Assembly (NCBI GenBank): GCA_035547835.1
Contig: DASZTW010000015.1
Location: 62,001 to 126,000, forward strand
Source of the DNA: Acidimicrobiales bacterium
GTDB lineage: Bacteria; Actinomycetota; Acidimicrobiia; Acidimicrobiales; Iamiaceae
DNA: 64,000 bases
Direction of reading: 5' to 3'
Shown: piece by piece, positions 18,527-27,782 of the stretch
Layout: every line of letters begins with the position of its first letter
Position numbering within the stretch: the first letter of the stretch is position 1
Translations under genes and position numbers: made by a program
Notes under the pieces: model-generated
What the model saw: only the letters and a program-made list of their open reading frames with translations
Database searches by the model: none
Told to the model about the DNA's origin: nothing

Positions 18527-19477
18527 ATGTCCGGATGGTCTCTCTCCCAGATGCCCGACCAGCGCGGCCGCACGGTGGTCATCACCGGCGCCAACAGCGG
18601 GCTCGGTCTGCGATCGGCCGAAGCGCTGGCGGGGTCCGGCGCCCGGGTGCTGATGGCGTGCCGCAACCCCGACAAGGGTGCGAGCGCGCTCGAAGCCGTC
18701 ACGGCCAAAGCCAGCGGGCCGGCGCCCGAGCTGGTGTCGCTCGACTTGTCGGAGCCGGCATCGATCGAAGCGGCAGCGGCCGACATCACGAGCCGCACCG
18801 ACCACGTCGACGTCCTGATGAACAACGCCGGCGTGATGGCCATCCCACTGCGACGCAACTCCGAGGGTTGGGAGCTGCAGTTCGCCACCAACCACCTCGG
18901 TCACTTCGCGTTGACCGGCCGCCTGTTGCCGGCGTTGTTGGCGGCCGAGGCGCCGCGGGTGGTCACCACGTCGTCGCAGGCGAGCCGGCCCGGAAAGGTC
19001 GACTTTCGCGACCCGCAGTGGGAGCGCCGGCGCTACTCCCGCTGGTTCGCCTACTCGCAGTCGAAGTTCTCCAACTTGTTGTTCGCGTTCGAGCTCGCTC
19101 GCCGGGCCGAGGCGGCTGGTTCGGACCTCGTGTCGGTGGCGGCGCACCCTGGCTACGCGGCCACCCACCTGCAAGCCGTGGGTCCCGAGATGGAAGGCAA
19201 CAAGCTGATGGGTCGGGTGATGGCGGCCACCAACCGGGTGATGGCCCAAAGCGATGCCGACGGCGCCTTGCCACAGCTGTACGCGGCGACCATGCCCGAC
19301 GTGAAGCCCAGCGAGTACTTCGGGCCGAAGGGGTTCGGCGAACAGAAAGGCCCGCCGGTCCGTGTCCGCGCCAAGGGCTCGGCCTACGACGAAGGCACGG
19401 CCAAGAAGCTGTGGGACCTGTCGGAGGAGCTCACCGGCGTGGCCTACGACTTCGGCGGGGGCGCGTCGTCGGCCTGA
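18527..19477 (+). CDS. Short-chain dehydrogenase/reductase, retinol-dehydrogenase-like
   Basis: A 316-residue NAD(P)-dependent oxidoreductase with TGANSGLG (cofactor), MNNAGVM, the catalytic Ser in TTSSQ and YSQSK. The long C-terminal part after HPGYAATHLQ is typical of the protochlorophyllide/retinol-dehydrogenase-like SDR branch. Substrate unknown. ATG 18527 has an AAGGCT hexamer at 18515-18520 with T at -7. Its last 34 bases overlap the convergent methyltransferase gene. Confidence 0.88.
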   Translation: MSGWSLSQMPDQRGRTVVITGANSGLGLRSAEALAGSGARVLMACRNPDKGASALEAVTAKASGPAPELVSLDLSEPASIEAAAADITSRTDHVDVLMNNAGVMAIPLRRNSEGWELQFATNHLGHFALTGRLLPALLAAEAPRVVTTSSQASRPGKVDFRDPQWERRRYSRWFAYSQSKFSNLLFAFELARRAEAAGSDLVSVAAHPGYAATHLQAVGPEMEGNKLMGRVMAATNRVMAQSDADGALPQLYAATMPDVKPSEYFGPKGFGEQKGPPVRVRAKGSAYDEGTAKKLWDLSEELTGVAYDFGGGASSA

Positions 19478-20295
19478 CCCGTTCCGGCGGCCGCCGGAGT
19501 AGCCCACTCTGGGACGGCGAGCCGCTCGATGCCGAGCCGCCCTTCGACCAGCGCCACGTAGTCGGAGTCGCGGTCCGCGAGGATCGCCTTTCGGCCGAGG
19601 GCGCGTGCCACTGCGCCGGTGGTGCCGGACCCGCACATCGGGTCGATCAGCAGATCGCCCTCCACGGTCGCCATCCGCACCAGCGGGTTGTACACGGCCT
19701 CGGGCTTCTGCGACGGGTGACCGGTCTGCTCGGCTCTGCCGATGAAACCGACGAGCAGGGCGGACTCGATCACGCTCGGCGGTCCGGGCAGGTAGCGCAG
19801 CTTGCCCTCGGCCTGCTTTTGGAGCTGTGCCTCGTTCAGGAACGCTTCGGGATGGAGCACGGCATCGGGCCGGGTGAGGTGCAGGCAGGTCATCTGGGCG
19901 GAGCGCCAGCCCCGGATCACCGACGGGTTGTTCTTGTAGTACCAGGTGAGCCACGCCTCGAGCTCGACGCCGGTCGGGAGCCGGTCGACGAAGCGGGCCA
20001 CGATCTCGGGGAAGCCCCACAGGTACGTGTGGGGCGCCACGGCGGCCGCCGCCTCCAGCAGGCGGACGACGAATCCGGTGTAGTCGTCGCGGACACCGCC
20101 GACGCCCTTGTTGTACCAAGGGTCGAGCATCACGCAAGCGGCCGCGGTCGCCGTGTCCGCCAGGGCAGCGGCCACCAGCGGGAGGCTGGCCTCGACGTCG
20201 ATGGGCCCGAGCACCACCACGCCGTCGCGCGCCAGCCGGGCGCGAAGCGCCGCGGCGAACTCGCCGACCGCGCCGGTGGTGGCACGGTCGGTCAC
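19444..20295 (-). CDS. Solitary DNA (N4-cytosine/N6-adenine) methyltransferase, beta-class order
   Basis: A 283-residue SAM-dependent DNA methylase. The catalytic motif IV is LDPWYNKG (about residue 57); the SAM-binding motif IDPMCGSGTTG comes later (about residue 217), preceded by HPSQKPEAVYNPLVRM. This order (IV before I) is that of beta-class MTases such as CcrM and HinfI. No restriction endonuclease is nearby, so it may be an orphan epigenetic or regulatory methylase. GTG 20295 overlaps the stop of the HAD gene (GTGA), so the two are translated together. Target site unknown. Confidence 0.85.
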   Translation of the reverse strand: MTDRATTGAVGEFAAALRARLARDGVVVLGPIDVEASLPLVAAALADTATAAACVMLDPWYNKGVGGVRDDYTGFVVRLLEAAAAVAPHTYLWGFPEIVARFVDRLPTGVELEAWLTWYYKNNPSVIRGWRSAQMTCLHLTRPDAVLHPEAFLNEAQLQKQAEGKLRYLPGPPSVIESALLVGFIGRAEQTGHPSQKPEAVYNPLVRMATVEGDLLIDPMCGSGTTGAVARALGRKAILADRDSDYVALVEGRLGIERLAVPEWATPAAAGTGQADDAPPPKS

Positions 20296-21065
20296 GACGT
20301 GGCTCGCCGGCGCGCCGACGCGGTGGCCTCGCCTGGTCGCGAGCGGCGCGTCCCGCCTGGATCGGGGTCGGCGCTGGTCGCACGGGCTCCGAACGACCGC
20401 AACAACGCGCGCAGGTGGGCGACGTCGTCGGCGACCGCGAATGGGCCGGCTCCTTCGAGCTCGCGGCGCGAGCCGTAGCCCCACCGCACGCCGATGGCAG
20501 CGATGCCGTGGTGGTGCGCTCCGGCGATGTCGCTGGCCCGGTCGCCGACCATGACCACCCCGGCGATGTCGAGCGGGACCGCCCGATCGTCGGTGAGCGC
20601 GGCGAGGGCACGGCCGATGACCTCGTCTTTGGCGCCGCCGCTCTCGTCGTCGTTGGCGCCGGCGAGCACGGCGAACTTCGCTGACCAGCCGAGGTGATCG
20701 ATCACTTCCTGCGCGACCCGGCGCGGCTTGGCGGTGGCGACTGCGAGCGCGACACCGGCCGCGGTCAGCTCGTCGAGCAGTCGTGCCGCCCCCGCGTACG
20801 GCGTCGTCCCCGCCGGGCCGTGCTCGGCGAAGTAAGCCTGGAACGCCAGGATCGACGCGCTGACGCCGGCAGGCGGGATCCCGAGCTCGGGCAGCAACAC
20901 CGGCAGCGGCACGCCGATGTGGCCGCCGAGCTCTGCCGGGTCGAGGTGTGCGTGTGCCACGCCCCCGCGCTCGAGTGCCACGCGCAACGCGGCCACGATC
21001 ACGTCGCTCGAGTCGACCAACGTGCCGTCGAAGTCGAACAGCACGGCCTCGGGCCACTCGGACAT
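20292..21065 (-). CDS. HAD-superfamily phosphatase (phosphoglycolate-phosphatase-like)
   Basis: A 257-residue HAD hydrolase. Motif I LFDFDGTLVDSSDV, motif II in AVATAKP, and motif III/IV GVVMVGDRASDIAGA are intact; the cap domain is of the small helical type. Gph/PpaX-like dephosphorylation is plausible. The last 25 residues are Arg/Ser/Pro-rich and unlike the family. Start ATG 21065 has a perfect TACCGT at 21072-21077 with T at -7 (leaderless). It overlaps the methyltransferase by four bases, an unusual pairing. Confidence 0.88.
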   Translation of the reverse strand: MSEWPEAVLFDFDGTLVDSSDVIVAALRVALERGGVAHAHLDPAELGGHIGVPLPVLLPELGIPPAGVSASILAFQAYFAEHGPAGTTPYAGAARLLDELTAAGVALAVATAKPRRVAQEVIDHLGWSAKFAVLAGANDDESGGAKDEVIGRALAALTDDRAVPLDIAGVVMVGDRASDIAGAHHHGIAAIGVRWGYGSRRELEGAGPFAVADDVAHLRALLRSFGARATSADPDPGGTRRSRPGEATASARRRATS

Positions 21066-21162
21066 GACCGGACGGTACCGCGCCGGCCAGCCGGCACCGC
21101 CCGGCGCCGCGTCTCGCCCCGCGGCTGGACGATTCGCACGGTTCGTCCCATACTCTCCACCC

Positions 21163-22782
21163 GTGGGGGAAACCAACGGGGGGACAGAGGGGGACGCCGC
21201 GCGCCGTCGCCGCTCGCCTTTGGAGCTACTGCGGGCGAAGTTCCTGCGCGACACTAGCGGGCAGCTGATCTTCCCGCTCGCGGTGCTCACCGCGCTCTAC
21301 TTCTTCGACGAGTTCGATTCGGCCGCGTTCGGCACGCTGGCGCCCGACATCCAACGCTCGTTCCATCTCTCCGACGAGAAGTTCCTCGGGCTGATCATCA
21401 TCAACGTGTCGCTCGTGGTGCTCCTCGCGGTGCCTGTCGGGTACCTGGCCGACCGGGTGCGGCGCACCAACCTGGTGGTCATCTCCGGCGTGCTGGCCGG
21501 CGCGTTCAGCTTGTGCACGGGCATGGCTGGGAGCGTCGCCGTGTTGGTGATCGCCCGCTTCGGCAACGGGGTCGGTGTGCTCGCCAACCAGCCGATCCAC
21601 AACTCGATGCTGAGCGACTACTACACCCCCGACGCGCGGCCCGGGGTGTATGCGAACCACACCAACGCGCTGTACGTGGGCGCCATCGTCGGCCCGGCCG
21701 TCGCCGGCCTCACGGGTGGCCTGCTCGGCTGGCGCGCCGCCTTCTTCGTCTTGTTCGTGCCGATCATCATCACGTCGATCGTGGCGCTGCGCCTCGAAGA
21801 GCCGGTACGTGGCGGCACCGACCTGCCGGGCGGCAGCGGTGCCGAGGCGCTGCCGCCACCGAAGTTCCGCCAAGCGGTCAAGACCCTGTGGGGTGTGCGC
21901 ACCCTGCGCCGCATGTTCTGGGCGGCCATCTTCTTCGGCGCGGGCCTGATCCCGCTGGTGGCGTACTTGTCGTTGTACTTCGAGCGGGAGTACCACCTCG
22001 GCGCGCTGGCCCGCGGGCTCATCGGCGCCGCCAACGCGGCCGCGACGTACGTGGGTGTGCAGCACGGCGGCAAGCTCACGCCAGGTTGGTTCGCCAAGGG
22101 CATGGGCGTGCCGGTGCAGCGCATCGGCGCGGTGCTCGCCGCGGTGGGGGTGGGCGTGCTGCTCACCGGCGTCACCCCCTGGCTGTGGCCCACCATCGCC
22201 ATCGGCTTGGCCACGAACTTCGTGCTCGGCTACTTCTACGCGCCGCTCGCGGCCGTGCAGGCGCTCGTCTCGCCGGCACGGGAGCGCAGCTTGTCGTTCA
22301 GCCTCGCAGCCATCTTCTTGGTGATCGGCGTGGCGCTGTTCTACCTGGTGGGCCTCGGCAACATCGCCGATGAACACGGCTTGCGCTGGGGGCTGGTGAT
22401 CCTGTCGCCGTTCTGGCTCATCGGTGGGGCGATCGGCGCCTCGGCCGGCAAGTTCGTGGCCGACGACGTGGCCAAGGCGTTCGCCCCTGACCCCGACCCG
22501 GGCCCTCCTCCGGCCGATTCGGACGGTCCCGTCCCGTCGGGAGGCGGCACCCCGGGTGCGGGCAACGGCGCGGCGACCGCGCCGAGCACTGCGAGCGCGC
22601 GCTCTGGCATCCCGGCCGGCCCGGCGGTGCAGGTCACCGGGACCGTACCGGTGGCCGAGACGGCGCCGGTCGCCGAGACCGTGCCGGTGGCCGTGCCGGT
22701 GGCCGTGCCGGGTCCCGATGCGGTCCGCCCTCGCCGGCGGGCCCCGCTGCGCGCCGACCGCGCCGGCGACTCCGACCGCTGA
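21163..22782 (+). CDS. MFS transporter with repetitive C-terminal tail
   Basis: A 539-residue carrier of about 12 membrane segments, resembling the Spinster-like MFS branch. The first helix carries FFDEFDSAAFGTLAPDI, then motif A-like GYLADRVRRTN and an N-terminal-half glycine-rich AIVGPAVAGLTGGLLGWR. After about residue 445 comes a hydrophilic tail rich in Pro, Gly and Ala, with imperfect repeats of PVAET/PVAVPVAVPG. Substrate unknown. GTG 21163 has TACTCT at 21151-21156 with T at -7: leaderless. It is divergent from the HAD gene. Confidence 0.85.
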   Translation: MGETNGGTEGDAARRRRSPLELLRAKFLRDTSGQLIFPLAVLTALYFFDEFDSAAFGTLAPDIQRSFHLSDEKFLGLIIINVSLVVLLAVPVGYLADRVRRTNLVVISGVLAGAFSLCTGMAGSVAVLVIARFGNGVGVLANQPIHNSMLSDYYTPDARPGVYANHTNALYVGAIVGPAVAGLTGGLLGWRAAFFVLFVPIIITSIVALRLEEPVRGGTDLPGGSGAEALPPPKFRQAVKTLWGVRTLRRMFWAAIFFGAGLIPLVAYLSLYFEREYHLGALARGLIGAANAAATYVGVQHGGKLTPGWFAKGMGVPVQRIGAVLAAVGVGVLLTGVTPWLWPTIAIGLATNFVLGYFYAPLAAVQALVSPARERSLSFSLAAIFLVIGVALFYLVGLGNIADEHGLRWGLVILSPFWLIGGAIGASAGKFVADDVAKAFAPDPDPGPPPADSDGPVPSGGGTPGAGNGAATAPSTASARSGIPAGPAVQVTGTVPVAETAPVAETVPVAVPVAVPGPDAVRPRRRAPLRADRAGDSDR

Positions 22783-22812
22783 CGATCTGCCGTTCGTCGA
22801 CGGGCGGGTCGT

Positions 22813-24672
22813 TCAGGCGTAGATGTCGGCGATGACGTCGGCGTAGGCCTCGCGGATCGCCCGGCGCTTCAGCTTCTGCGTCGGCGTCACGAACGCCGAG
22901 TCGGGCGGCCAGTCGTGGTCGAGCACCACGATCTTCTTCACGCGCTCGGCGTGGTTGAACGGGGCCATCGCCTCTTGCGCCGCGCGGTCGATCTCGGCCC
23001 GCACCTGCGGGTTGCGCGACAAGTCGGCGAGGTCGGTGAACGCGATGCCGTGCGCCTTCGCCCAGGCCGGCGCGTCGTCGGGGTCGAGCGTGACGAGGGC
23101 GGCCACGAACGGGCGCTGGTCGCCGACGGCGAACGCCTGGCCCACGAGCGGGATCATTCGCAGCGCCGCCTCGAGGTTGGCAGGGCTGACGTTCTTGCCG
23201 CCTGCCGTGATGATCAGCTCCTTCTTGCGGTCGACGATGCGGAAGTAGCCGTCGTCGTCGACGGTGGCGATGTCGCCCGTGCGGAGCCAGCCGCCGTCGA
23301 GGGCCTCGGCCGTCTTGCCAGGGTCGCCGAGGTAGCCGCCGAACACGTTGCCGCCGCGGCAGATCAGCTCGCCGTCGTCGCCGAGTGTCACCTCGCAACC
23401 CGGGATGGCCGTTCCCACGGTGCCGGGCTTGATGTGCTCCGGTGTCCAGGTGATCGGGCCGGTGCTCTCCGACATGCCGTAGATCTCCGACAGCGGGACG
23501 CCGATCGCCCGGAACCACAGGAGCAACTCGCCGCGCATCGGCGCTGCGCCGGTGATGGCCATGAGCAGCTCGTCGAGGCCGAGCAGCGCACGGGCCGGTT
23601 GGAACGCCACTTCGTCGAGGAACGCCCACGTCGCTTCTTGCTCTTCGGTGGCGCGACCCCAGGAGCGTTCCACGGCGATGGGCGTGGCGGCCTCCACCGC
23701 CTCGTCGAACTTGGTGGCCCGCTCGGGGTCGGCAGCGAGCGCGGCGAGCACGCCCGCGTTGATCTTCTCGAACACTCGTGGCACGCCGAACAGGACGTGT
23801 GGCCGCACTTGGGCGAGGTAGGCAGCCACTTGGCCGGCCTCGGGGCACGTCGACACCTCGAAGCCCAGCGCGACATGGATGTAGTGGCTCACCATCCGCT
23901 CGGCGATGTGCGCCATCGGCAGGTACGACACGACCCGCTTGCCGGCGTACTCGGTGGCGAAGGGAAAGCGCCGCCGCAAGCTCTCGCCCGTCCAGCACAC
24001 GTTCTCGTTGGTGATCACCACGCCCTTGGGAGGACCGGTGGTGCCCGACGTGTAGATCACCGTGGCGGCGTCGTCGGGTCGGCCGGTGTCGGCGGCCGCC
24101 GCGAGGTCGACCGGCTCGTGAGCGAGCAGCGACTCGAACGTGAACGGAGGTTGGTCGCCGGGCCCCGGGTGCACCATGCCGATCTGCTCGAGGAGGGGGA
24201 GCGAGCGGGCGTCGGCGAACCGTGCCGCGAAGCCGTCGTCCTCCGCGACCGCGAACCGGGCGCCGCAGTGCTGAATGAGGTAGGCGACTTGGTCCGGCGA
24301 CGACGAGTTGTAGACGGAGATCGGCGTCGCACCTACCAACAGGGCCGCCATGTCGAGCACGTGGAACTCCGCGCAGTTGCGCATCATCAACACGATCCGG
24401 TCGCCTCGCTCGAGGCCGAGTGCTTGGAACCCGGCCGCCGCTCGTGCCACTCGGTCGGCGTGTTGGGTCCAGGTCCACTCGTCCCACCCGTCACCGTTCG
24501 GCGACCGCAGCGCGATGCGGTCGGCGTGGTCGGCGACGAGTTGCACGAACTGCCGGGCCGGCGTGAGGCCGGCGACGGCGGCAGCGATCTCTGCAGCCTC
24601 GCGCCGTGCGCCTTCGGGCGTGGTGGAGCTGGATGGATCGAACGCGTTCGCCGAGTCGGACGTGGTGGTCAC
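22813..24672 (-). CDS. Long-chain acyl-CoA synthetase (AMP-forming), FadD15-like
   Basis: A 619-residue adenylating enzyme that activates fatty acids with ATP and CoA. P-loop motif YTSGTTGPPKGVV, YGMSESTGP, GWLRTGDIA and KELIITAGGKNVSP with the catalytic lysine region near TPTQKLKRR are intact. The length and order match bacterial long-chain FadD proteins. The start is taken at GTG 24672 (VTTTSDSANAF), preceded by a G-rich stretch; a longer frame upstream has no similarity. It is divergent from lgt. Confidence 0.92.
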   Translation of the reverse strand: MTTTSDSANAFDPSSSTTPEGARREAAEIAAAVAGLTPARQFVQLVADHADRIALRSPNGDGWDEWTWTQHADRVARAAAGFQALGLERGDRIVLMMRNCAEFHVLDMAALLVGATPISVYNSSSPDQVAYLIQHCGARFAVAEDDGFAARFADARSLPLLEQIGMVHPGPGDQPPFTFESLLAHEPVDLAAAADTGRPDDAATVIYTSGTTGPPKGVVITNENVCWTGESLRRRFPFATEYAGKRVVSYLPMAHIAERMVSHYIHVALGFEVSTCPEAGQVAAYLAQVRPHVLFGVPRVFEKINAGVLAALAADPERATKFDEAVEAATPIAVERSWGRATEEQEATWAFLDEVAFQPARALLGLDELLMAITGAAPMRGELLLWFRAIGVPLSEIYGMSESTGPITWTPEHIKPGTVGTAIPGCEVTLGDDGELICRGGNVFGGYLGDPGKTAEALDGGWLRTGDIATVDDDGYFRIVDRKKELIITAGGKNVSPANLEAALRMIPLVGQAFAVGDQRPFVAALVTLDPDDAPAWAKAHGIAFTDLADLSRNPQVRAEIDRAAQEAMAPFNHAERVKKIVVLDHDWPPDSAFVTPTQKLKRRAIREAYADVIADIYA

Positions 24673-24805
24673 GGGTGCCCCCAGGGGACGAGTGCCGGAG
24701 CGCAGGACGCTCCACAGTTTCGCATGAGGTGGCCCGCGCCCCTCCTGGCTGTCCCGCCGCGGCGGTCGACCGGGTGGGTGCGCCCGGCTGTGGCAACCTG
24801 AGCCG

Positions 24806-25987
24806 GTGCTCCCGTCCATGCCGCCGTTGCTGGCGCACTCGCCACCGGGGTCGTCGCTGCTCGCCTCGATCCCGAGCCCGAGCAGCAACGCACTGCACCT
24901 CGGCAAGCTGCAGCTCCACTACTACGGGCTGTGCATCGCGCTCGGTGTGCTGGCCGCGGTCTGGTTGGGTCGGCGGCGCTGGGCGGCGCTCGGTCACCGC
25001 GGCGACGAGCTGGTCGACCTTGCGTTCTGGGCGGTGCCGGGTGGCCTGATCGGCGCCCGCGTCTACAGCGTCATCACCGACTTCAACCGGCTCTACGCCG
25101 ACCACCCCGGCGACATCATCAAGATCTGGAAGGGCGGCCTCGGGATCCCCGGCGGGGTGATCGGTGGGGTGGCCGTGGGGGTGTGGTACGCCCGCCGCCA
25201 CGACATGCATCTGCCGTCGCTGTTCGATGTGGTCGCGCCGTGCCTGCCGCTCGCCCAGGCCGTCGGCCGGTTCGGCAACTGGTTCAACCAAGAGCTGTAC
25301 GGCCGGCACACGTCGCTCCCCTGGGGGCTCGAGATCGACGTCGCACACCGCTCGCCCTCGTCGGTCCTGCCGTACTCCACGTTCCACCCCACGTTCTTGT
25401 ACGAAGCGCTGTGGAACCTCACGTTGGTCGGCCTCATCGTCACCTTCGACCGCTGGCGCGGGCGTGAGCCGGGCTGGGTCCTGGGCGCGCTCTACGGCTT
25501 TCTCGCCCTCGGCGTCGGCGCCGACGTGTGGCTGGTCGTCCAGCGCCAGCAGCCGCAGGCGGCCGGCACGCAGGTGGTGCTGCTGGTGGTCGGCGCCCTC
25601 GTCGGCGGCGCGCTGCTGTGGCGGCTGTTGCGGTTCGACCGGCGTGGGCCGCGGCGGATCGGCGACCTGTTCGCCCTGTACCTCGCCGGCTACTTCCTCG
25701 GTCGCCTGTGGGTCGAGTCGCTGCGCATCGACACGGCGAACACCATCCTCGGCTTGCGGGTCAACGAGTGGACGAGCCTGGTCGTGATCGCCGCTGCGCT
25801 CGGCTTCCTCGCGGCTCGGCGGCGCAGCCCCGCGGTCGCCCCGGCCGCCGACGCGACCAGGGACGGGCCCGGGGGCGACGGCGACGAAGACGAGAAGCGC
25901 GACGACGCCACCCCCGCTGACCGGGGATCGGAAGGCCAAGGCTCACGCCAGGTTGCGTCCGGCGGTGACCCCGCACCACACTCTTGA
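24806..25987 (+). CDS. lgt: Prolipoprotein diacylglyceryl transferase, enlarged
   Basis: A 393-residue polytopic membrane enzyme that transfers diacylglycerol from phosphatidylglycerol to the lipobox cysteine. The family signature GRFGNWFNQELYG is present (about residue 155), with LHYYGLCIALG near the N-terminus and GLIGARVYSVI. It is about 100 residues longer than common Lgt: an extra hydrophobic pair lies around residues 230-275 (VLLVVGALVGGALLWRLLRF), before the conserved GYFLGRLWVESLR, plus a hydrophilic C-tail. GTG 24806 has CAACCT (24794-24799) with T at -7. A client lipoprotein is at 61205. Confidence 0.92.
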   Translation: MLPSMPPLLAHSPPGSSLLASIPSPSSNALHLGKLQLHYYGLCIALGVLAAVWLGRRRWAALGHRGDELVDLAFWAVPGGLIGARVYSVITDFNRLYADHPGDIIKIWKGGLGIPGGVIGGVAVGVWYARRHDMHLPSLFDVVAPCLPLAQAVGRFGNWFNQELYGRHTSLPWGLEIDVAHRSPSSVLPYSTFHPTFLYEALWNLTLVGLIVTFDRWRGREPGWVLGALYGFLALGVGADVWLVVQRQQPQAAGTQVVLLVVGALVGGALLWRLLRFDRRGPRRIGDLFALYLAGYFLGRLWVESLRIDTANTILGLRVNEWTSLVVIAAALGFLAARRRSPAVAPAADATRDGPGGDGDEDEKRDDATPADRGSEGQGSRQVASGGDPAPHS

Positions 25988-26074
25988 CCGTGCGGTCCAG
26001 TTTTGGGTCGCTGCATGGTCCGCCGGAGACGCCGGCGGTAGCTCGCCGGACCGACGCCGGCAGAGGAGGACAAC

Positions 26075-27262
26075 ATGACCACCGCGGTGATCGTCGACGC
26101 CGTCCGCACAGCGGGCGGCAAGCGCAACGGAAAGCTCTCCGGGTGGCACCCGGTCGACCTGGCTGCCGAAACGCTCAAGGCGCTGGCTGAACGCAACAAC
26201 CTCGACCCCGAGCTGGTCGACGACGTGATCATGGGCTGCGTGATGCAGGTCGGCAACCAGGGCCTCAACATCGGCCGCAACGCCGTGCTGGCCGCAGGCT
26301 GGCCCGAGTCGGTGCCGTCGACCACCGTCGACCGCCAGTGCGGTTCGTCGCAGCAGGCCGCCCACTTCGCCGCCCAGGGCGTCATCGCCGGCGCCTACGA
26401 CATCGTGGTGGCCGCCGGTGTCGAGGTCATGTCGACCACGCCGATGGGCGCGTCGGTCACGCCCGGTAGCTTCCCGATGGGCCCTGCGATGATCGCCCGC
26501 TACGCACCGATCGGCGGCATGGTCGGCCAGGGCGTCGGTGCCGAGATGATCGCGGACGAGTGGGACCTGTCGCGCGAGGACCTCGACGCGTTCGGCCTCA
26601 AGTCGCAGGAGAACGCGGCCCGCGCCACCTCCGAAGGTCGCTTCGACAACGAGATCATCCCGGTCAAGGCGATGCCTCGCGACAAGGAGACCGGCAACAT
26701 CATCGAGAGCGACGAGATCGTGAAGGCCGACGAAGGCATCCGCGACTCGTCGATGGAGACCCTCGCCAAGCTGAAGCCGGCGTTCAAGCCCGACGGCAAG
26801 ATCACCGCGGGCAACTCGTCGCAGATCACCGATGGCGCATCGGCCGCGCTGATCATGAGCGAGGAGAAGGCCAAGCAGCTCGGCCTCACGCCACGGGCGC
26901 GCTTCCACACGTTCGCCCTCGCCGGCGTCGACCCGGTCACCATGCTCAAGGGCCCGATCCCGTCGACGCAGAAGGCCCTCGACAAGAGCGGGCTCGGCAT
27001 CGACGACATCGACCTGTTCGAGATCAACGAGGCGTTCGCCTCGGTGGTGCTGGCCTGGCAAAAGGAGCTCAAGGCCAACCCCGACAAAGTGAACGTGAAC
27101 GGTGGCGCCATCGCCCTCGGGCACCCGCTCGGCTGCTCGGGCACCAAGCTGATGGCCACGTTGCTCAACGAGCTCGAGCGCACCGGCGGCCGCTACGGCC
27201 TCCAGTCGATGTGCGAGGGCGGCGGCATGGCCAACGCCACGATCATCGAGCGCCTCGGCTGA
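26075..27262 (+). CDS. Thiolase (acetyl-CoA C-acyltransferase)
   Basis: A 395-residue thiolase. The nucleophilic cysteine is in DRQCGSSQQ (about residue 89), with NEAFASVVLAW, GGAIALGHPLGCSG and the second cysteine in CEGGGMANA. It cleaves 3-ketoacyl-CoA or condenses acetyl-CoA; direction cannot be decided. GAGGAGG just upstream of ATG 26075 is a strong ribosome binding site and suggests high expression. A 14-bp-stem terminator follows at 27284-27323, so it is probably monocistronic. Confidence 0.95.
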   Translation: MTTAVIVDAVRTAGGKRNGKLSGWHPVDLAAETLKALAERNNLDPELVDDVIMGCVMQVGNQGLNIGRNAVLAAGWPESVPSTTVDRQCGSSQQAAHFAAQGVIAGAYDIVVAAGVEVMSTTPMGASVTPGSFPMGPAMIARYAPIGGMVGQGVGAEMIADEWDLSREDLDAFGLKSQENAARATSEGRFDNEIIPVKAMPRDKETGNIIESDEIVKADEGIRDSSMETLAKLKPAFKPDGKITAGNSSQITDGASAALIMSEEKAKQLGLTPRARFHTFALAGVDPVTMLKGPIPSTQKALDKSGLGIDDIDLFEINEAFASVVLAWQKELKANPDKVNVNGGAIALGHPLGCSGTKLMATLLNELERTGGRYGLQSMCEGGGMANATIIERLG

Positions 27263-27283
27263 CCCGGCCTCACTCGATCACCA

Positions 27284-27323
27284 GCGAGGGACGGGCCCGC
27301 ATGGCCCGTCCCTCGCCCGTTTT
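27284..27323 (+). terminator. Intrinsic terminator after the thiolase gene
   Basis: A perfect 14-bp stem, GCGAGGGACGGGCC (27284-27297) with its complement at 27303-27316, encloses a five-base loop and is followed by CCGTTTT. It lies 21 bases past the thiolase stop and is the best classical Rho-independent terminator in the window. Confidence 0.9.
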
Positions 27324-27344
27324 GTGACGCCGTAGCCTGCAGCC

Positions 27345-27596
27345 ATGGTGTGGTGGCAGGTGCTGCTCGCGGCGTTCGTGGCGGCGGTCGTGTTGCGGGT
27401 CGGCTTCGTGGTGATCCGCAACGTGGCGAACCCGCTCCCACCGCCTCCACCGCCGGGTGAGCTGCGCCGGGTGCGGCTGGTCTACCGGTGCGGGGTGTGC
27501 GGCGCCGAGGTGAGGATGACGGCGGCCGCCAACGAGGACCCGGAACCGCCGCGGCATTGCATGGAAGAGATGGAACTGCAACATCCAGACGACTGA
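27345..27596 (+). CDS. Small membrane protein with zinc-ribbon-like tail
   Basis: An 83-residue protein: one N-terminal membrane helix (VWWQVLLAAFVAAVVLRVGF), a proline run, then YRCGVCGAEV and HCMEEM, which together could bind a zinc ion (CxxC plus H-C). I do not recognise the family; actinobacteria carry similar short ribbon proteins. ATG 27345 has a perfect TAGCCT at 27333-27338 with T at exactly -7, so it is a leaderless gene directly after the terminator. Confidence 0.75.
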   Translation: MVWWQVLLAAFVAAVVLRVGFVVIRNVANPLPPPPPPGELRRVRLVYRCGVCGAEVRMTAAANEDPEPPRHCMEEMELQHPDD

Positions 27597-27782
27597 GACG
27601 GCCGTCCCGAGGCCCAAAATGGGCCGTGACCAGCACTACGCCGCGTTCATCCCCAGGTTGTGGACAACCTTGGGGAGCATCACACAGTTGTAACTCGGCC
27701 GTCACCTGGATGTCGCGTGAGCGAGCGGGTGCCACCACGCGCGACGCGCGAGCACGGCCGCGGTGAGTGGTCGACCGGCTCG

